A stretch of DNA of 64,000 nucleotides, from assembly GCF_001517085.1 (NCBI RefSeq), contig NZ_LRAC01000126.1:1-64000 (forward strand), written 5' to 3'. Positions 42,339 through 52,454 of the stretch are shown one piece after another. The position numbers were made by a program, and so were the translations under genes. Within the stretch, counting starts at the first letter, position 1. Each line of letters starts with the position of its first letter. This DNA comes from Paenibacillus sp. DMB5 (GTDB taxonomy: Bacteria; Bacillota; Bacilli; Paenibacillales; Paenibacillaceae). The notes below the pieces were generated by a model. That model was not told the origin of the DNA. It was given only the letters and a program-made list of their open reading frames with translations, and made no database searches.

Positions 42339-44447
42339 ATGACAACTCAAAATGCACCCAATAGATTAATTAACGAAAAATCACCCTACCTGCTTCAGCA
42401 CGCCCACAACCCCGTGGATTGGTATCCATGGGGTGAGGAGGCTTTTGCCAAGGCGCAGGCGGAGAACAAGCCGATCTTTTTATCCGTCGGCTATTCGACT
42501 TGTCATTGGTGTCACGTAATGGAGCGCGAATCCTTCGAGGACAAGGATGTTGCCAAGTTCCTCAACGACCACTTTGTAGCCATCAAAGTCGACCGCGAGG
42601 AGCGGCCGGATATTGACGGGCTGTATATGTCGGTGTGTCAGGCGCTGACCGGGAGCGGGGGGTGGCCGCTGACGGTGCTGCTGACGCCGGAGAAGAAGCC
42701 GTTTTATGCGGGGACGTATTTCCCGAAACGGCGGATGCTGGGGCGGATCGGGCTGATGGATATTCTGGAGCAGATTCATACGAAGTGGGAGCAGGACGGC
42801 GATGCGCTGGATCAGCTCGGCGATGAGCTACTCGCAAGCTTACAGGAGCTGGACCGCAAGAATGCCCAGCAGGCAGGCGGGGTTAGCGGAGCGCTGCCCG
42901 GTGAAGAGCTGCTGCATGAAGCATTCTCGCTATACCAGCGGCAGTTCGATGAGGAATATGGCGGGTTCGGCAATGCGCCGAAGTTCCCGACGCCACATAA
43001 CCTTTCGTTCCTGCTGGCGTATAGCCAGACTTATCAGCAGCCGGAAGCGCTGCGGATGGTAGAGAAAACGCTGGACAGTATGTTCCGCGGCGGAATTTAC
43101 GATCACATCGGCTTCGGATTCTCCCGCTACTCTACAGACCGGGAGTGGCTAGTGCCGCATTTTGAGAAAATGCTCTACGATAACGCGCTGCTGGCCATCG
43201 CTTATCTGGAGGCTTTCCAGATTACCGGGAAGCCGCTGTATGCGGAGATTGCCGAGCAGATCTTTACGTATGTGCGGCGTGATATGACTTCGCCTGAAGG
43301 GGCATTTTATTCTGCTGAGGATGCGGATTCCGAAGGAGTGGAAGGCAAGTTCTATGTCTTCACCCGCGATGAGCTGGCCGAGGCGCTGGATCTGGAGGAT
43401 ATGCACTCCTACTGCCATGTGTACGGTATTACACCTGAAGGTAATTTTGAGGGTGCAAATATTCCGAACCTGCTGCAGGGTCTTCCGGAGGATATGGCTG
43501 AACGGATGGGCATGAATCCGCTTGGCATGAAGACGCGGACCGGGGAGTGGCGCGAGAAGCTGTTCGCTTACCGGGAGGAGCGGATTCATCCGCTGAAGGA
43601 TGATAAGGTGCTTACCGCCTGGAACGGACTGATGATCGCGGCGCTGGCGAAAGGCGCAAAGGCGCTGCAAAAGCCGGAGTATGCCAAGGCCGCAGCAGCG
43701 GCGGCGGATTTCATCTGGGAGCAGCTGCGCCGGCGTGAGGATGGCCGCCTCTTGGCCCGTTACCGTGACGGGGAAGCAGCGATTCCGGCCTATGTGGATG
43801 ATTATGCCTTCCTGATCTGGGGCCTGACTGAGCTGTATGAAGCAACAGGCCAAGTGCTCCATCTGGACCGGGCGCTGCAGCTGAAGGACGGATTGCTTGC
43901 GCTGTTCAGCGACGAGGAAGGCGGCGGGTTCTTCTTCACCGGCATAGACGGTGAAGAGCTGCCGATCCGCTCCAAGGAACTGTACGACGGTGCGCTTCCG
44001 TCCGGCAACTCTGTAGCAGCCAAACAGCTGTACAAGCTGTCGGTGATTACGCAGGATGTAGAGCTGAAGGCAGTAGCTGAGCGAACCGCAGCAGTGCTGG
44101 CTTCTGCGGCGGGAGAATATCCGCCGGGTTACTCGATGTACCTGCAGGCGCATCTGGCACTGTTGTCCGGCGGACGCGAATGGGTGCTGTCCGGCAAGCT
44201 GGAGGACCCGGTGCTGCATGGCATGCTGGCCCAGGTCCAGCAAGCCTACCTGCCGGATGCCTCCCTGATCGTCAACTATGCAGGCGGTGACGGCGAAGAA
44301 CTGCACAAGCTTCTGCCTCATCTGGAGGATAAGCCGGCTGTGGACGGGCAGGCTACGGCTTACGAATGCCGTAATTTTGCCTGCCATGCCCCGCTTACCA
44401 GTCTTGAGGCAGTCAAAGAGCTACTGGCCACCGGCCGGCAGGTGTAA
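42339..44447 (+). CDS. thioredoxin domain-containing protein (YyaL/DUF255)
   Basis: 702 residues from ATG 42339 (gagggga upstream). N-terminal thioredoxin-like domain with [21 protein letters not shown] and the CxxC motif [10 protein letters not shown] near residues 48-58, then a long (alpha/alpha)6-barrel region related to glycosyl hydrolase/epimerase folds. Widely conserved (SPATA20/YyaL), function still not established. Monocistronic, followed by a strong terminator. Confidence 0.93.
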   Translation: MTTQNAPNRLINEKSPYLLQHAHNPVDWYPWGEEAFAKAQAENKPIFLSVGYSTCHWCHVMERESFEDKDVAKFLNDHFVAIKVDREERPDIDGLYMSVCQALTGSGGWPLTVLLTPEKKPFYAGTYFPKRRMLGRIGLMDILEQIHTKWEQDGDALDQLGDELLASLQELDRKNAQQAGGVSGALPGEELLHEAFSLYQRQFDEEYGGFGNAPKFPTPHNLSFLLAYSQTYQQPEALRMVEKTLDSMFRGGIYDHIGFGFSRYSTDREWLVPHFEKMLYDNALLAIAYLEAFQITGKPLYAEIAEQIFTYVRRDMTSPEGAFYSAEDADSEGVEGKFYVFTRDELAEALDLEDMHSYCHVYGITPEGNFEGANIPNLLQGLPEDMAERMGMNPLGMKTRTGEWREKLFAYREERIHPLKDDKVLTAWNGLMIAALAKGAKALQKPEYAKAAAAAADFIWEQLRRREDGRLLARYRDGEAAIPAYVDDYAFLIWGLTELYEATGQVLHLDRALQLKDGLLALFSDEEGGGFFFTGIDGEELPIRSKELYDGALPSGNSVAAKQLYKLSVITQDVELKAVAERTAAVLASAAGEYPPGYSMYLQAHLALLSGGREWVLSGKLEDPVLHGMLAQVQQAYLPDASLIVNYAGGDGEELHKLLPHLEDKPAVDGQATAYECRNFACHAPLTSLEAVKELLATGRQV

Positions 44448-44457
44448 TAGAAACACA

Positions 44458-44494
44458 GAAGGGACAGCCCGCAATGGGGCTGCCCCTTTTTCCC
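44458..44494 (+). terminator. Rho-independent terminator
   Basis: gggacagccc / ggggctgcccc stem followed by five T, after the YyaL-like gene. Confidence 0.8.
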
Positions 44495-44519
44495 TTGATT
44501 TCCCACCCGGCCTGCTACC

Positions 44520-45305
44520 TCAGGTAAACTGTGCATAAAAAGAATCCCGCGGCATCGCTGCAGACAGCCTGCGCCACTGGGCCTGGAGCTCGGCGATAAC
44601 GGCTTTGCCGGGCCAGCCGGCAGGCAACAGCTCATCCGGCAGGGAAGGGTCGGCCATGATCAGGCCGCTCATTTCCTCGCCGATCTGCAGGAACAGCAGG
44701 AACAGCGGCAGTGCTTCGCCAGTGCGGATGGCTTCATCTGCAAGCGGGATAAACTCCCGGTTGATCCAGGCGCTTTTGTCTAAGTAAAGTGCTTCGAGCT
44801 TATCCAGCTGCCAGATGTCCCAGGCCTTGGCGGGCGTGATGGTTCCTTCCGCAAACTCGCCGCGCAGAATGGAGACATTGCCGGTGAGCTGCAGGCTCTC
44901 CACATAGTCCGTCACTTCGCGGCGGTAATTCCAGGGGGAGATGTAGACACTGTTATACAAAAGTCCATAACCAAGCTGCAGAATAGCAGTACGAAAAGCA
45001 TCCCGTTTCTTGCGCTCCTGCTCCGGCACTTCGAGCATAACCACGTCCCAGGTATGATCCCACTGCTGCTCATAACGGGCCGGTTTGCTGTTAATGGACT
45101 TGATGTAAGCCCGTCCGGCAGAGGTGATGCAGTACAGGGAACGGGCCGGTGAGGCGATGTAGCCCTCTTTTTTCAGACGGGACAGGCTGTTGCGGATATA
45201 GGTAGAGGTGTAGCCTCTTTGTTCATAAATTTCGACAAATTGCTGGGCGCCCATCCGGTCCACGCGGGACAGCAGGAAGAGCATGGTTTTTTCGACAGAC
45301 AGCAC
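44520..45305 (-). CDS. PaaX family transcriptional regulator
   Basis: 261 residues. N-terminal winged helix (AQQFVEIYEQRGYTSTYIRNSLSRLKKEGYI near 20-50), then the PaaX-type ferredoxin-like central part (WDHTWDVVMLEVPEQERKKRDAFRTAILQLGYGLLYNSVYISP near 82-124) and helical C-terminus. PaaX represses phenylacetate catabolism in enterobacteria; no paa genes are in this window. GTG start with gagagg upstream. Divergent from the YtkL-like hydrolase gene, with an inverted repeat in the shared region. Confidence 0.88.
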   Translation of the reverse strand: MLSVEKTMLFLLSRVDRMGAQQFVEIYEQRGYTSTYIRNSLSRLKKEGYIASPARSLYCITSAGRAYIKSINSKPARYEQQWDHTWDVVMLEVPEQERKKRDAFRTAILQLGYGLLYNSVYISPWNYRREVTDYVESLQLTGNVSILRGEFAEGTITPAKAWDIWQLDKLEALYLDKSAWINREFIPLADEAIRTGEALPLFLLFLQIGEEMSGLIMADPSLPDELLPAGWPGKAVIAELQAQWRRLSAAMPRDSFYAQFT

Positions 45306-45333
45306 GTGCTCACGCCTCTCTTGACAGGTAGTG

Positions 45334-45368
45334 ATAACGAATATATTATAAATATAGACGTTCGTTAT
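45334..45368. promoter_or_regulatory. inverted repeat in the PaaX upstream region
   Basis: ataacgaa (45334-45341) and ttcgttat (45361-45368) form an 8-base inverted repeat around an A+T-rich centre about 30 bases upstream of the PaaX-type start, a candidate autoregulatory operator. Confidence 0.5.
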
Positions 45369-45511
45369 GAAAATAGATATATTGAGCGATTGGATAAGGA
45401 AGTCCGCAACAGTTGCAGAGTCTGTTCATGCTCATTTGTCATTGTAACGTAAACGGTATGCTTTTGCACGGTAAGTCCATCATTTGAATGAGAGAAGAGG
45501 AGAGATAAGAG

Positions 45512-46204
45512 ATGAAGATTATTTTTCACGGTCATTCCTGTGTACAGCTTGAGGTAGGCGGCAAATCGCTGATTATCGATCCTTTTATTAGCGGTAACCC
45601 GGCTGCGGTAACGAAGCCTGAGGATATTAAGACAGATGCGGTGCTGCTGACCCATGCACATGCGGATCATATTCTGGATGCTGCGCCGATTGCCATCGCC
45701 AATAACGCACCGGTGGTGGCTACAGTGGAGCTGGCTACGTATATCGGGTGGAAGGGCGTAGAGAAGACCATTGGAATGAACATCGGCGGAACGGTGGACC
45801 TTGGGTTTGCCAAAGCTACGATGATCCACGCTTTCCACACCAGCGGCATTACGCTGGACGATGAGCAGCGCATTGTTTACGGCGGCATGCCTGCGGGCTT
45901 CATTATTGAAGCCGAAGGTAAAACCGTACTGCATGCCGGCGACACCGGGCTGTTCAGCGACATGAAAATGTTCGGCGAGCTCTATAACATCGACCTGGCG
46001 ATTCTCCCGATGGGCGGACATTTCACGATGGGGCCGGAGCATGCGCTAATTGCCGCCAAATGGCTGAACGCCAAGCAGGTGCTGCCGGTGCATTACAATA
46101 CTTTCCCGCCGATCCGCCAGGATGTGGCCAGCTTTGTGGATTCCCTCAACAAGGCAGGGATTACCGGTACTGCGCTTGAATATGGAGAGAGTCTAGAGCT
46201 GTAA
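45512..46204 (+). CDS. metal-dependent hydrolase, UPF0173 (YtkL-like)
   Basis: 230 residues, metallo-beta-lactamase fold. Metal motif THAHADH near residues 50-56, further ligands in GDTGLF near 143-148 and PVHYNTFPP near 190-198. Cytosolic UPF0173 family; substrate unknown. Ribosome binding site gaggagaga. Single gene with its own terminator. Confidence 0.92.
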   Translation: MKIIFHGHSCVQLEVGGKSLIIDPFISGNPAAVTKPEDIKTDAVLLTHAHADHILDAAPIAIANNAPVVATVELATYIGWKGVEKTIGMNIGGTVDLGFAKATMIHAFHTSGITLDDEQRIVYGGMPAGFIIEAEGKTVLHAGDTGLFSDMKMFGELYNIDLAILPMGGHFTMGPEHALIAAKWLNAKQVLPVHYNTFPPIRQDVASFVDSLNKAGITGTALEYGESLEL

Positions 46205-46219
46205 CAGCAAAAAGTTTGT

Positions 46220-46250
46220 AGAGGGCATCACTTGAGTGGTGCCCTTTTTG
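46220..46250 (+). terminator. Rho-independent terminator
   Basis: agggcatcac / gtggtgccct stem with T run after the YtkL-like gene. Confidence 0.85.
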
Positions 46251-46437
46251 TGTGCGGAAATGCAGGCCGGTTCTCGGTCATTTGGTTAAAAGAAGGAAAA
46301 ATGCCTGTCGCTTCGTTAACACTAACTTTTACATAGCCCGAATACGGGGCCAACAAAAGAGCTGTAACATGGGTTTCAGAGCCGGAAGCCATACAAGCCG
46401 GTGACTAAGCGATAAGCGAAAGGGAGTGTGCCTCGGG

Positions 46438-47052
46438 ATGAAGCATAACCCCATCATTGCTTCCATTACAGAAGAATCGCAGATCAGGCAGGCGATAAGC
46501 TGCACGGTGAACAGGGTAAACCTGATGACCGGCAATATTAACAATCTGGGACAGCTTGTACGGCCTTTGCAGGAGGCGGGTAAGCAGGTTTTTGTACACG
46601 TCGAGATGGTCGGGGGAATCGGGCGGGATGCGGCGGCGATCCAGTATCTGGCTGAGGTTTTTAAGGTAGACGGGATTATTACCACCAAAAGCAATTCCAT
46701 CGCCACCGCCAGACAGCACGGACTGTCGAGTATCCAGCGGGTTTTCGCCATCGACTCCGCGGCAATAGAAACGGCGCTGCGCATGATTAAGTCGAGCAAT
46801 CCCGATGAAGTTGAGCTGATGCCCGGCCTGATGCCGAGGATTATTAGTGAGATGAAGCAGCGTATCAAGCAGCCGCTGATTGTCGGCGGATTGATCCGGC
46901 ACGAGGAAGAGATCAGCAGTGCACTGGAAAGCGGCGCAGACTATGTATCAATCGGCGACGCGTCATTATGGAAAGAACCGAAACTACATACAGCACCCCG
47001 GGGTGGAGACGATGAGAAAACCCAGCGGTCAGAAATTGGTGTTCCGATCTAA
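46438..47052 (+). CDS. glpP: glycerol uptake operon antiterminator GlpP
   Basis: 204 residues from ATG 46438 with aagggag upstream. TIM-barrel-like GlpP family: PIIASITEESQIRQAI, VFVHVEMVGGIGRDAAAIQYL, DGIITTKSNSIATARQHGL, PLIVGGLIRHEEEISSALESGADYVSIGD (glycine-rich phosphate-binding part). In Bacillus, GlpP with glycerol-3-phosphate binds leader RNA and prevents termination ahead of glp genes. Here it is first gene of the glycerophosphodiester operon, which makes it the likely regulator of that operon. Confidence 0.9.
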   Translation: MKHNPIIASITEESQIRQAISCTVNRVNLMTGNINNLGQLVRPLQEAGKQVFVHVEMVGGIGRDAAAIQYLAEVFKVDGIITTKSNSIATARQHGLSSIQRVFAIDSAAIETALRMIKSSNPDEVELMPGLMPRIISEMKQRIKQPLIVGGLIRHEEEISSALESGADYVSIGDASLWKEPKLHTAPRGGDDEKTQRSEIGVPI

Positions 47053-47108
47053 CGTATACCTATACGCGTAGAGGAGGGCTTCCTTTCTGGAGCTGGTTTT
47101 TTTGTGCG
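47053..47108 (+). promoter_or_regulatory. leader-type hairpins between glpP and the HAD phosphatase gene
   Basis: A small perfect hairpin cgtata-cc-tatacg (47053-47066) is followed by an imperfect stem (gcttcc/ggagc) and a run of seven T (47097-47103). It could be an intra-operon terminator that GlpP overcomes when glycerol-3-phosphate is available. The second stem is weak, so this is a suggestion. Confidence 0.4.
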
Positions 47109-47156
47109 CAAAATTCCGGTTGTACCGGCAACATGAGAGAAATGAGGTGGCCGCAG

Positions 47157-47963
47157 ATGGACATCGCTTCGTATGAGGCATATTGCTTTGATCTGGATGG
47201 AACTGTGTTCATTGGCGACCAGCTGCTTCCGGGAGTGGAGCAGGCAGTGACAGAGCTGCGCAGGCGCGGCAAAAAAATTCTTTTTCTCACCAACAGTGCG
47301 GTGCACACCCCGCTGGATTGTCTGAACCGGCTGGCCGCAATGGGCCTGAGCTGCCGGGAGAAGGAGATCTTGACCGCGCTGTATGTCAGCGGGATGTATT
47401 TTGCCCGGCAGGAGCCGGAGGCGAGGCTGTACCTGGTTGGTGAAGAGGTGATGCGCAAGCAGATGGAGCAGTGCGGCGTGACTGTTACGGACGAACCGGC
47501 AGCAGCAACGCATGTGCTGATCGGCATGGACCGCAGCTTCACTTACGAGAAGCTGAGGCTTGGAATGACGGCGGCAAGATCGGGAGCAAAGCTGGTCGCT
47601 GTGAATCCCGATCCGGTCTGCCCGGTGCCGGGCGGGTATATCCCGGATACCTGGGCCATCGTCAAGGCGCTGGAGATCGCAGCGGGGAAGCCGTCTGAGC
47701 TGGTGATGGGCAAGCCGTCACTGTACTACGCCCGGGAAGCACTGCACAAGCTGGGGCTTGCCCCGGAGCAGTGCCTGATGGTCGGCGACCGGCTGGAGAC
47801 GGATATTCTGATGGGCCATAGCAGCGGCATGCATACCGCACTGGTGCTAACGGGAGTGAGCTCCCGCATGGATATTGAGCGGATGCAGATTGAGCCGGAT
47901 TATGTGCTGGACACGCTGGCCGATATTGTGCAGCCGGGGATCATACATGAAAGAACAAGCTAG
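47157..47963 (+). CDS. HAD-IIA family sugar phosphatase (NagD/AraL-like)
   Basis: 268 residues from ATG 47157 (gaggtgg upstream); ATG 47133 is less likely. Motif I CFDLDGTVFIGDQLLPG near residues 10-26, motif II LFLTNSAVHTP near 43-53, C2 cap, then KPSLYYAREAL near 184-194 and MVGDRLETDILMG near 206-218. AraL/NagD-like enzymes dephosphorylate sugar phosphates and related polyols. In this operon, glycerol-3-phosphate or a related product is the obvious candidate substrate. Confidence 0.9.
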   Translation: MDIASYEAYCFDLDGTVFIGDQLLPGVEQAVTELRRRGKKILFLTNSAVHTPLDCLNRLAAMGLSCREKEILTALYVSGMYFARQEPEARLYLVGEEVMRKQMEQCGVTVTDEPAAATHVLIGMDRSFTYEKLRLGMTAARSGAKLVAVNPDPVCPVPGGYIPDTWAIVKALEIAAGKPSELVMGKPSLYYAREALHKLGLAPEQCLMVGDRLETDILMGHSSGMHTALVLTGVSSRMDIERMQIEPDYVLDTLADIVQPGIIHERTS

Positions 47964-47990
47964 ACCCATTATGAGGAGGTTGAACAGATT

Positions 47991-48725
47991 ATGAACAACT
48001 GCAAGGTTTTGGCCCACCGCGGAGCGAGCGCCTACGCTCCCGAGAATACGATGGAAGCCTTCCGGCTGGCGGTTGAGCAGGGGGCGGACGGTTTTGAAAT
48101 CGATATTAATCTCAGCAAGGACGGGGAAATCGTCGTCATTCATGATGACAGCATTGACCGGACCTCAGACGGACAGGGTGACATTACTGCCTACACCCTA
48201 GAGGAGCTGAAAGCCTTCAACTTCAATAAAGGATTCGCAGAAAAATATACAACCGCACGTATCCCTACGCTCCGGGAGGTGCTGGAGCTGGTGAAGGAGC
48301 ACGGGCTCTACCTGAACATTGAGGTCAAAGATATTCTGTCCAAAATGGAGCTGTACGCCGGGCTTCCCGCCGCAGCTGCTGAGCTGGTCCGGGAATACGG
48401 GCTTACGGAGCAGGTTATTTTCTCCTCATTCAACCATTACTCCATGGTGAGACTGAAAAATGAATACCCGGAGATGAAAACAGGGTTGCTGTACATCGCC
48501 GGACTGTATCAAGGAGCTGAATATGCCCTGATGACCAAGGCTGATGCGCTGCATCCGGTGTTCTTCGGGGTGAACCGTGAAGCTGTAGAGGAGGCCCGCG
48601 CTGCCGGAGTGCAGGTCAATGCCTGGACGGTGAATGAGCCGGAGCATATCGGCTGGATGCTGGCAGCCGGAGTGGACGCTATTATTACGGATAAGCCGGA
48701 TGTCTGCATCGGGCTGAGAGGGTAG
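47991..48725 (+). CDS. glycerophosphodiester phosphodiesterase (GDPD) 1
   Basis: 244 residues, cytosolic, no signal peptide. Catalytic motifs LAHRGASAYAPENTMEAF at residues 7-24 (His), FEIDINLSKDG near 36-46 (Glu, Asp) and VVIHDDSIDRTSDG near 49-62 (second His), with IEVKD metal site near 103-107. Splits glycerophosphodiesters into glycerol-3-phosphate and alcohol. Followed five bases later by a paralogue. Ribosome binding site atgaggaggt. Confidence 0.95.
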   Translation: MNNCKVLAHRGASAYAPENTMEAFRLAVEQGADGFEIDINLSKDGEIVVIHDDSIDRTSDGQGDITAYTLEELKAFNFNKGFAEKYTTARIPTLREVLELVKEHGLYLNIEVKDILSKMELYAGLPAAAAELVREYGLTEQVIFSSFNHYSMVRLKNEYPEMKTGLLYIAGLYQGAEYALMTKADALHPVFFGVNREAVEEARAAGVQVNAWTVNEPEHIGWMLAAGVDAIITDKPDVCIGLRG

Positions 48726-48730
48726 CGGGG

Positions 48731-49474
48731 ATGAACAATACAACGATTCTGGCCCATAGAGGGGCAAGCGCCTATGCACCGGAGAACACAATGGCTTCCT
48801 TTGATCTGGCCCGCAGGATGGGCGCCCATGGGATTGAGCTGGATGTGCAGCTGACCCGGGACGGCAAGCTGGCTGTCATCCATGATCAAACAATCGACCG
48901 TACATCGGACGGCAAAGGCCGGGTCAGTGAACTGACGCTGGCGGAACTGCGGGAACACGACTTCTCTTACACCTTCAAGGGAGAGTATAGCGCTGAGGGC
49001 AGCCGGATTCCTGAACTGAAAGAAGTCATACAGTTCGCCAAAGAGCATCAGCTGTACATCAACATTGAGACCAAGGACTATGCCAACCCTTACGGGGAAG
49101 TAAATATCCGCACAGCAGAGCTGGTAAAAGCCAGCGGCTATCAGGAGCAGACGCTGATCTCTTCCATTAACCATAACGCTATGGCCCGGCTGAAGCGCGA
49201 GTATCCGGAGCTACGGACGGCGATCGCTTTTATGGAAAGCTACTACCGGCTGGATGAATATGCGGCCAGCTGCCGGGCAGATGTGCTGCATCCGTATTAT
49301 CTTGGCGTGGACGCGGCGTTCATGGAAATAGCCAAGAGCAACGGGTATGAGGTGAATCCGTGGACTGTGGATGATGAAGTGGAAATCCTGCGGCTGCAGC
49401 AGCTTGGCGTGACGCGGATTATGACCAACCGTCCGGATGTCGGCGTGGCGGCGCTAAATAAGGTGACGGTCTAG
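48731..49474 (+). CDS. glycerophosphodiester phosphodiesterase (GDPD) 2
   Basis: 247 residues, same motifs as the preceding gene: LAHRGASAYAPENTMASF, GIELDVQLTRDG, AVIHDQTIDRTSDG and INIETKD. The two are clear tandem duplicates that have diverged in the middle and C-terminal parts, so they may prefer different head groups. Short spacing (5 bases) to GDPD 1 and 95 bases to ugpC. Confidence 0.95.
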   Translation: MNNTTILAHRGASAYAPENTMASFDLARRMGAHGIELDVQLTRDGKLAVIHDQTIDRTSDGKGRVSELTLAELREHDFSYTFKGEYSAEGSRIPELKEVIQFAKEHQLYINIETKDYANPYGEVNIRTAELVKASGYQEQTLISSINHNAMARLKREYPELRTAIAFMESYYRLDEYAASCRADVLHPYYLGVDAAFMEIAKSNGYEVNPWTVDDEVEILRLQQLGVTRIMTNRPDVGVAALNKVTV

Positions 49475-49569
49475 GTCGAACTTAGTATAAACATATTGGG
49501 GGAAGAGGCGGAGTGACGGCGAAACCCAAATGTTCATATCGAATACTAACCCCGCCAAAGGAGGTAACC

Positions 49570-50658
49570 ATGAGCAGCATTGTACTGGAGAACGTAAGCA
49601 AAGCCTACGGCGATAAAAGCATCATAGAAGGACTGAATCTGACAATCGAGAGCGGAAGCTTCACCGTGCTGGTCGGGCCGTCCGGCTGCGGAAAGTCGAC
49701 GACGCTGCGGATGATTGCCGGGCTGGAGGAGCAGACGGGGGGCCAAATCTCCATCGGCGGCAAGAGCATGAATCAAGTGGAGCCGGGCAAACGGAATCTG
49801 GCGATGGTTTTTCAGAACTATGCGCTGTATCCCACAATGACGGTGGAGAAGAACATCGAATACGGGCTGAAAAATAACAAGGTACCCAAAGCCGAGCGGA
49901 AACGCCTGATCACCGAAATTGCGGAGACGGTAGGCTTAACAAAGCACCTGCACAAAAAGCCGGAGTTTCTCTCCGGCGGCGAGCGGCAGCGGGTCGCGCT
50001 GGCCCGGGCGATGGTCAAGAAGCCGGCGGTCTTCCTCATGGATGAGCCGCTGTCGAACCTCGATGCCAAGCTCCGCCAGCAGATGCGCATCGAGCTGATT
50101 GAGCTGCATAAAAAGCTGGGCGCGACCTTCATCTACGTTACCCATGATCAGGTGGAAGCGATGAGTATGGGCACACAGATTGTGCTGATGGACGGCGGGC
50201 GGATTATGCAGGAGGATACGCCGCAAGGGATCTACAATGAGCCGCGCAATATGTTCACCAGCCATTTTATCGGCACGCCGCCGATGAACCTTCTGGAGCT
50301 TGCCCGGTCAGGCGGCATCCTTAGCGAAGCACCGCACGGGGCGAAATTCTTCGGGTTCCGGCCTGAAAAAGTGAAATTTGTGCCTGAGCCGGGACTTGCG
50401 AGTGAGCAGATGCTTGAGCTGGATGCTGTCCTTAGCAGCCGCGAGCTGCTGGGCTCAGAGGTGATTTACAAAGCGGTGCTTGCAAGCGGGCAGAGCGTAG
50501 CCGTCAAATGCTTCGACAGTCCCGAGCGCAGCCTGGAGCCGGTTAAGCTGTATGTGAACAAGGAGCATTTATTCTTTTTCGACGCACAGGAGCAGCGGAT
50601 TCCCGCAGACGGCAGCAGAGCAGGCGTGACCGTTCCTTCCATCGGAGACACAGCATGA
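49570..50658 (+). CDS. ugpC: sn-glycerol-3-phosphate-type ABC transporter ATPase
   Basis: 362 residues from ATG 49570, preceded by the ideal site aaaggaggtaa. Walker A GPSGCGKST near residues 37-45, signature LSGGERQR near 135-142, Walker B VFLMDEPLSNLDAKLR near 154-169, and a C-terminal OB-type regulatory domain (FFGFRPEKVKFV). UgpC/MalK-type ATPase that powers the adjacent permeases. Overlaps ugpA by four bases. Confidence 0.93.
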   Translation: MSSIVLENVSKAYGDKSIIEGLNLTIESGSFTVLVGPSGCGKSTTLRMIAGLEEQTGGQISIGGKSMNQVEPGKRNLAMVFQNYALYPTMTVEKNIEYGLKNNKVPKAERKRLITEIAETVGLTKHLHKKPEFLSGGERQRVALARAMVKKPAVFLMDEPLSNLDAKLRQQMRIELIELHKKLGATFIYVTHDQVEAMSMGTQIVLMDGGRIMQEDTPQGIYNEPRNMFTSHFIGTPPMNLLELARSGGILSEAPHGAKFFGFRPEKVKFVPEPGLASEQMLELDAVLSSRELLGSEVIYKAVLASGQSVAVKCFDSPERSLEPVKLYVNKEHLFFFDAQEQRIPADGSRAGVTVPSIGDTA

Positions 50659-51533
50659 AGAACCGTAGCAAGAGCATGAAGCTGCTGCCTTATCTGCTGG
50701 TTGCACCGGCGGTGATGATCCTGACGATTTTTTACATTTATCCGATTCTCTATAACGTATATCTGAGCTTCTTCACCTGGAACATGCGCGGGCCAATGAA
50801 GTTCGCCGGACTGGATAATTATATCGAGCTGTTCAAGGGCCGTGATTTTCTCGGAACCCTGAGTAACACGCTGCTCTATATGGTGATGGATGTGACGCTG
50901 GTAATGGTACTGGCCATGCTGTTAGCCCTCTTTTTGCAGAAAAACACCTTCATCAACCGCTTCATCCAGACGCTGAGCTTCACGCCGAACATCATCTCCC
51001 TGATCTCGGTCTCTCTAATCTGGATGTGGCTGATGAATACCGATACCGGGCTGTTCAATTATCTGCTCTCCCTGATCGGGGCCGGGCCGGTGGGCTGGCT
51101 GACGGATAAGCAGGTGGCGTTATTTTCACTGGTGCTCGTGTCGGTCTGGAAGTCGGTCGGCTTCAATGCGCTGATTATCACCTCGGCCCTTGGCTCGATT
51201 CCCGCTCATCTTTATGAGGCTGCGGCGCTGGATAATGCATCGAAGCAGTCGGTCTTTTTCCAGATCACGCTCAAAATGATCTCCCCGACCCTGTTCTTTC
51301 TGATCCTGATGAACATCATCGGCTCCTTCCAGGTGTTCGAGACGATCAACATCATGACCCAGGGCGGACCGGCGAATGCCACGAACACGCTGATCTTCAG
51401 TATCTACAAGCAGAGCTTTGAGTACTACCGGGTCGGTTATGCGGCGGCGATGGCGGTGGTGCTGATGGCGATTGTGGGGCTGATTACGATTTTTTACTTC
51501 AAGGCCGTGAGCAGACGGGTCCATTACCGGTAA
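50655..51533 (+). CDS. ugpA: sugar/glycerophosphodiester ABC permease (UgpA-type)
   Basis: 292 residues with six membrane helices (first LLPYLLVAPAVMILTIFYIYPILY) and the permease coupling loop EAAALDNASKQSVFFQITLKMISP near residues 190-213. Pairs with the next gene to form the membrane pore. ATGA overlap with ugpC. Confidence 0.92.
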   Translation: MKNRSKSMKLLPYLLVAPAVMILTIFYIYPILYNVYLSFFTWNMRGPMKFAGLDNYIELFKGRDFLGTLSNTLLYMVMDVTLVMVLAMLLALFLQKNTFINRFIQTLSFTPNIISLISVSLIWMWLMNTDTGLFNYLLSLIGAGPVGWLTDKQVALFSLVLVSVWKSVGFNALIITSALGSIPAHLYEAAALDNASKQSVFFQITLKMISPTLFFLILMNIIGSFQVFETINIMTQGGPANATNTLIFSIYKQSFEYYRVGYAAAMAVVLMAIVGLITIFYFKAVSRRVHYR

Positions 51534-51545
51534 AGGAGCAGACTT

Positions 51546-52373
51546 GTGAAAACATTGATAAGAGCGCCCAGGCTGGTGCTGCGAATTCTCATCTCGGTGC
51601 TGCTGATCGTCATCTTCCTGACGCCGTTCTACTGGATGATCCTGACCGCCTTCAAAACACTGGGCGAAGTCCTGGCGATGCCGCCGAAATTTTGGGTCCA
51701 GTCGCTGCAGTGGCAGAACTTTAAGGATGCTTTTACCCGGATAGATTTCCTGCATTATACGCGGAACTCCCTGATTATTACGCTGGGAACGCTGATTGGT
51801 CAGGTGCTGGTGGTTGTTCCGGCGGCTTATGCGTTTGCGAGATATGATTTTAAGGGCAAAAACTGGCTGTTCGGGACTGTGCTGGCAACGATGATGATCC
51901 CCGGACAGCTGATCTTTCTGCCGATCTTCGTTATGTTCGCGAAGTCCGGGCTGTTGAACACCTATGTGTCGCTGATTATCCCTTTTATGGCCAGCGGTAC
52001 AGCCATCTTCATGCTGCGGCAGACGTTCATGCAGGTTCCTGATTCCCAGCTCGAAGCGGCACGGCTCGATAATGCCGGAGAATTCAAAATCATCTACACG
52101 ATCATGATGCCTGCCGCGATTCCAACCCTGTCCACGCTTGCGCTGCTGACGTTTATCGGGACGTGGAACAGTTACTTTTTTCCGCTGGTGTGGACGACGA
52201 CAGATGCTGTCCGGACGTTGCCGCTCGGGATTCAGAGGCTGCAGGATATTGAGGGCTTAAGCCCGCAGATTGTGATGGCCGGTAATATGATGCTGATTGT
52301 GCCGATCCTGATTGTATTTGTGGTGGCGCGCAAGCAGATTATCAAGGCGTTTACTTACATGGGAGTGAAGTAG
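51546..52373 (+). CDS. ugpE: sugar/glycerophosphodiester ABC permease (UgpE-type)
   Basis: 275 residues, GTG start with aaaggagcag upstream. Six helices and coupling loop EAARLDNAGEFKIIYTIMMPAAIP near residues 170-193. Second half of the transmembrane pore. Confidence 0.92.
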   Translation: MKTLIRAPRLVLRILISVLLIVIFLTPFYWMILTAFKTLGEVLAMPPKFWVQSLQWQNFKDAFTRIDFLHYTRNSLIITLGTLIGQVLVVVPAAYAFARYDFKGKNWLFGTVLATMMIPGQLIFLPIFVMFAKSGLLNTYVSLIIPFMASGTAIFMLRQTFMQVPDSQLEAARLDNAGEFKIIYTIMMPAAIPTLSTLALLTFIGTWNSYFFPLVWTTTDAVRTLPLGIQRLQDIEGLSPQIVMAGNMMLIVPILIVFVVARKQIIKAFTYMGVK

Positions 52374-52454
52374 CGGCAGCGTCCGCAGGCTCCCGTGCTG
52401 ATCCATAGCTTCAGCAGTACACATTAGAGAAGGTTCTAGGAGGAGAAGTGGACA

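Noticed and set aside
43149..44387. Minus-strand open frame of 412 codons
   Set aside because: Antisense to the YyaL/DUF255 gene; translation looks like a reverse-frame artefact of G+C-rich codons.
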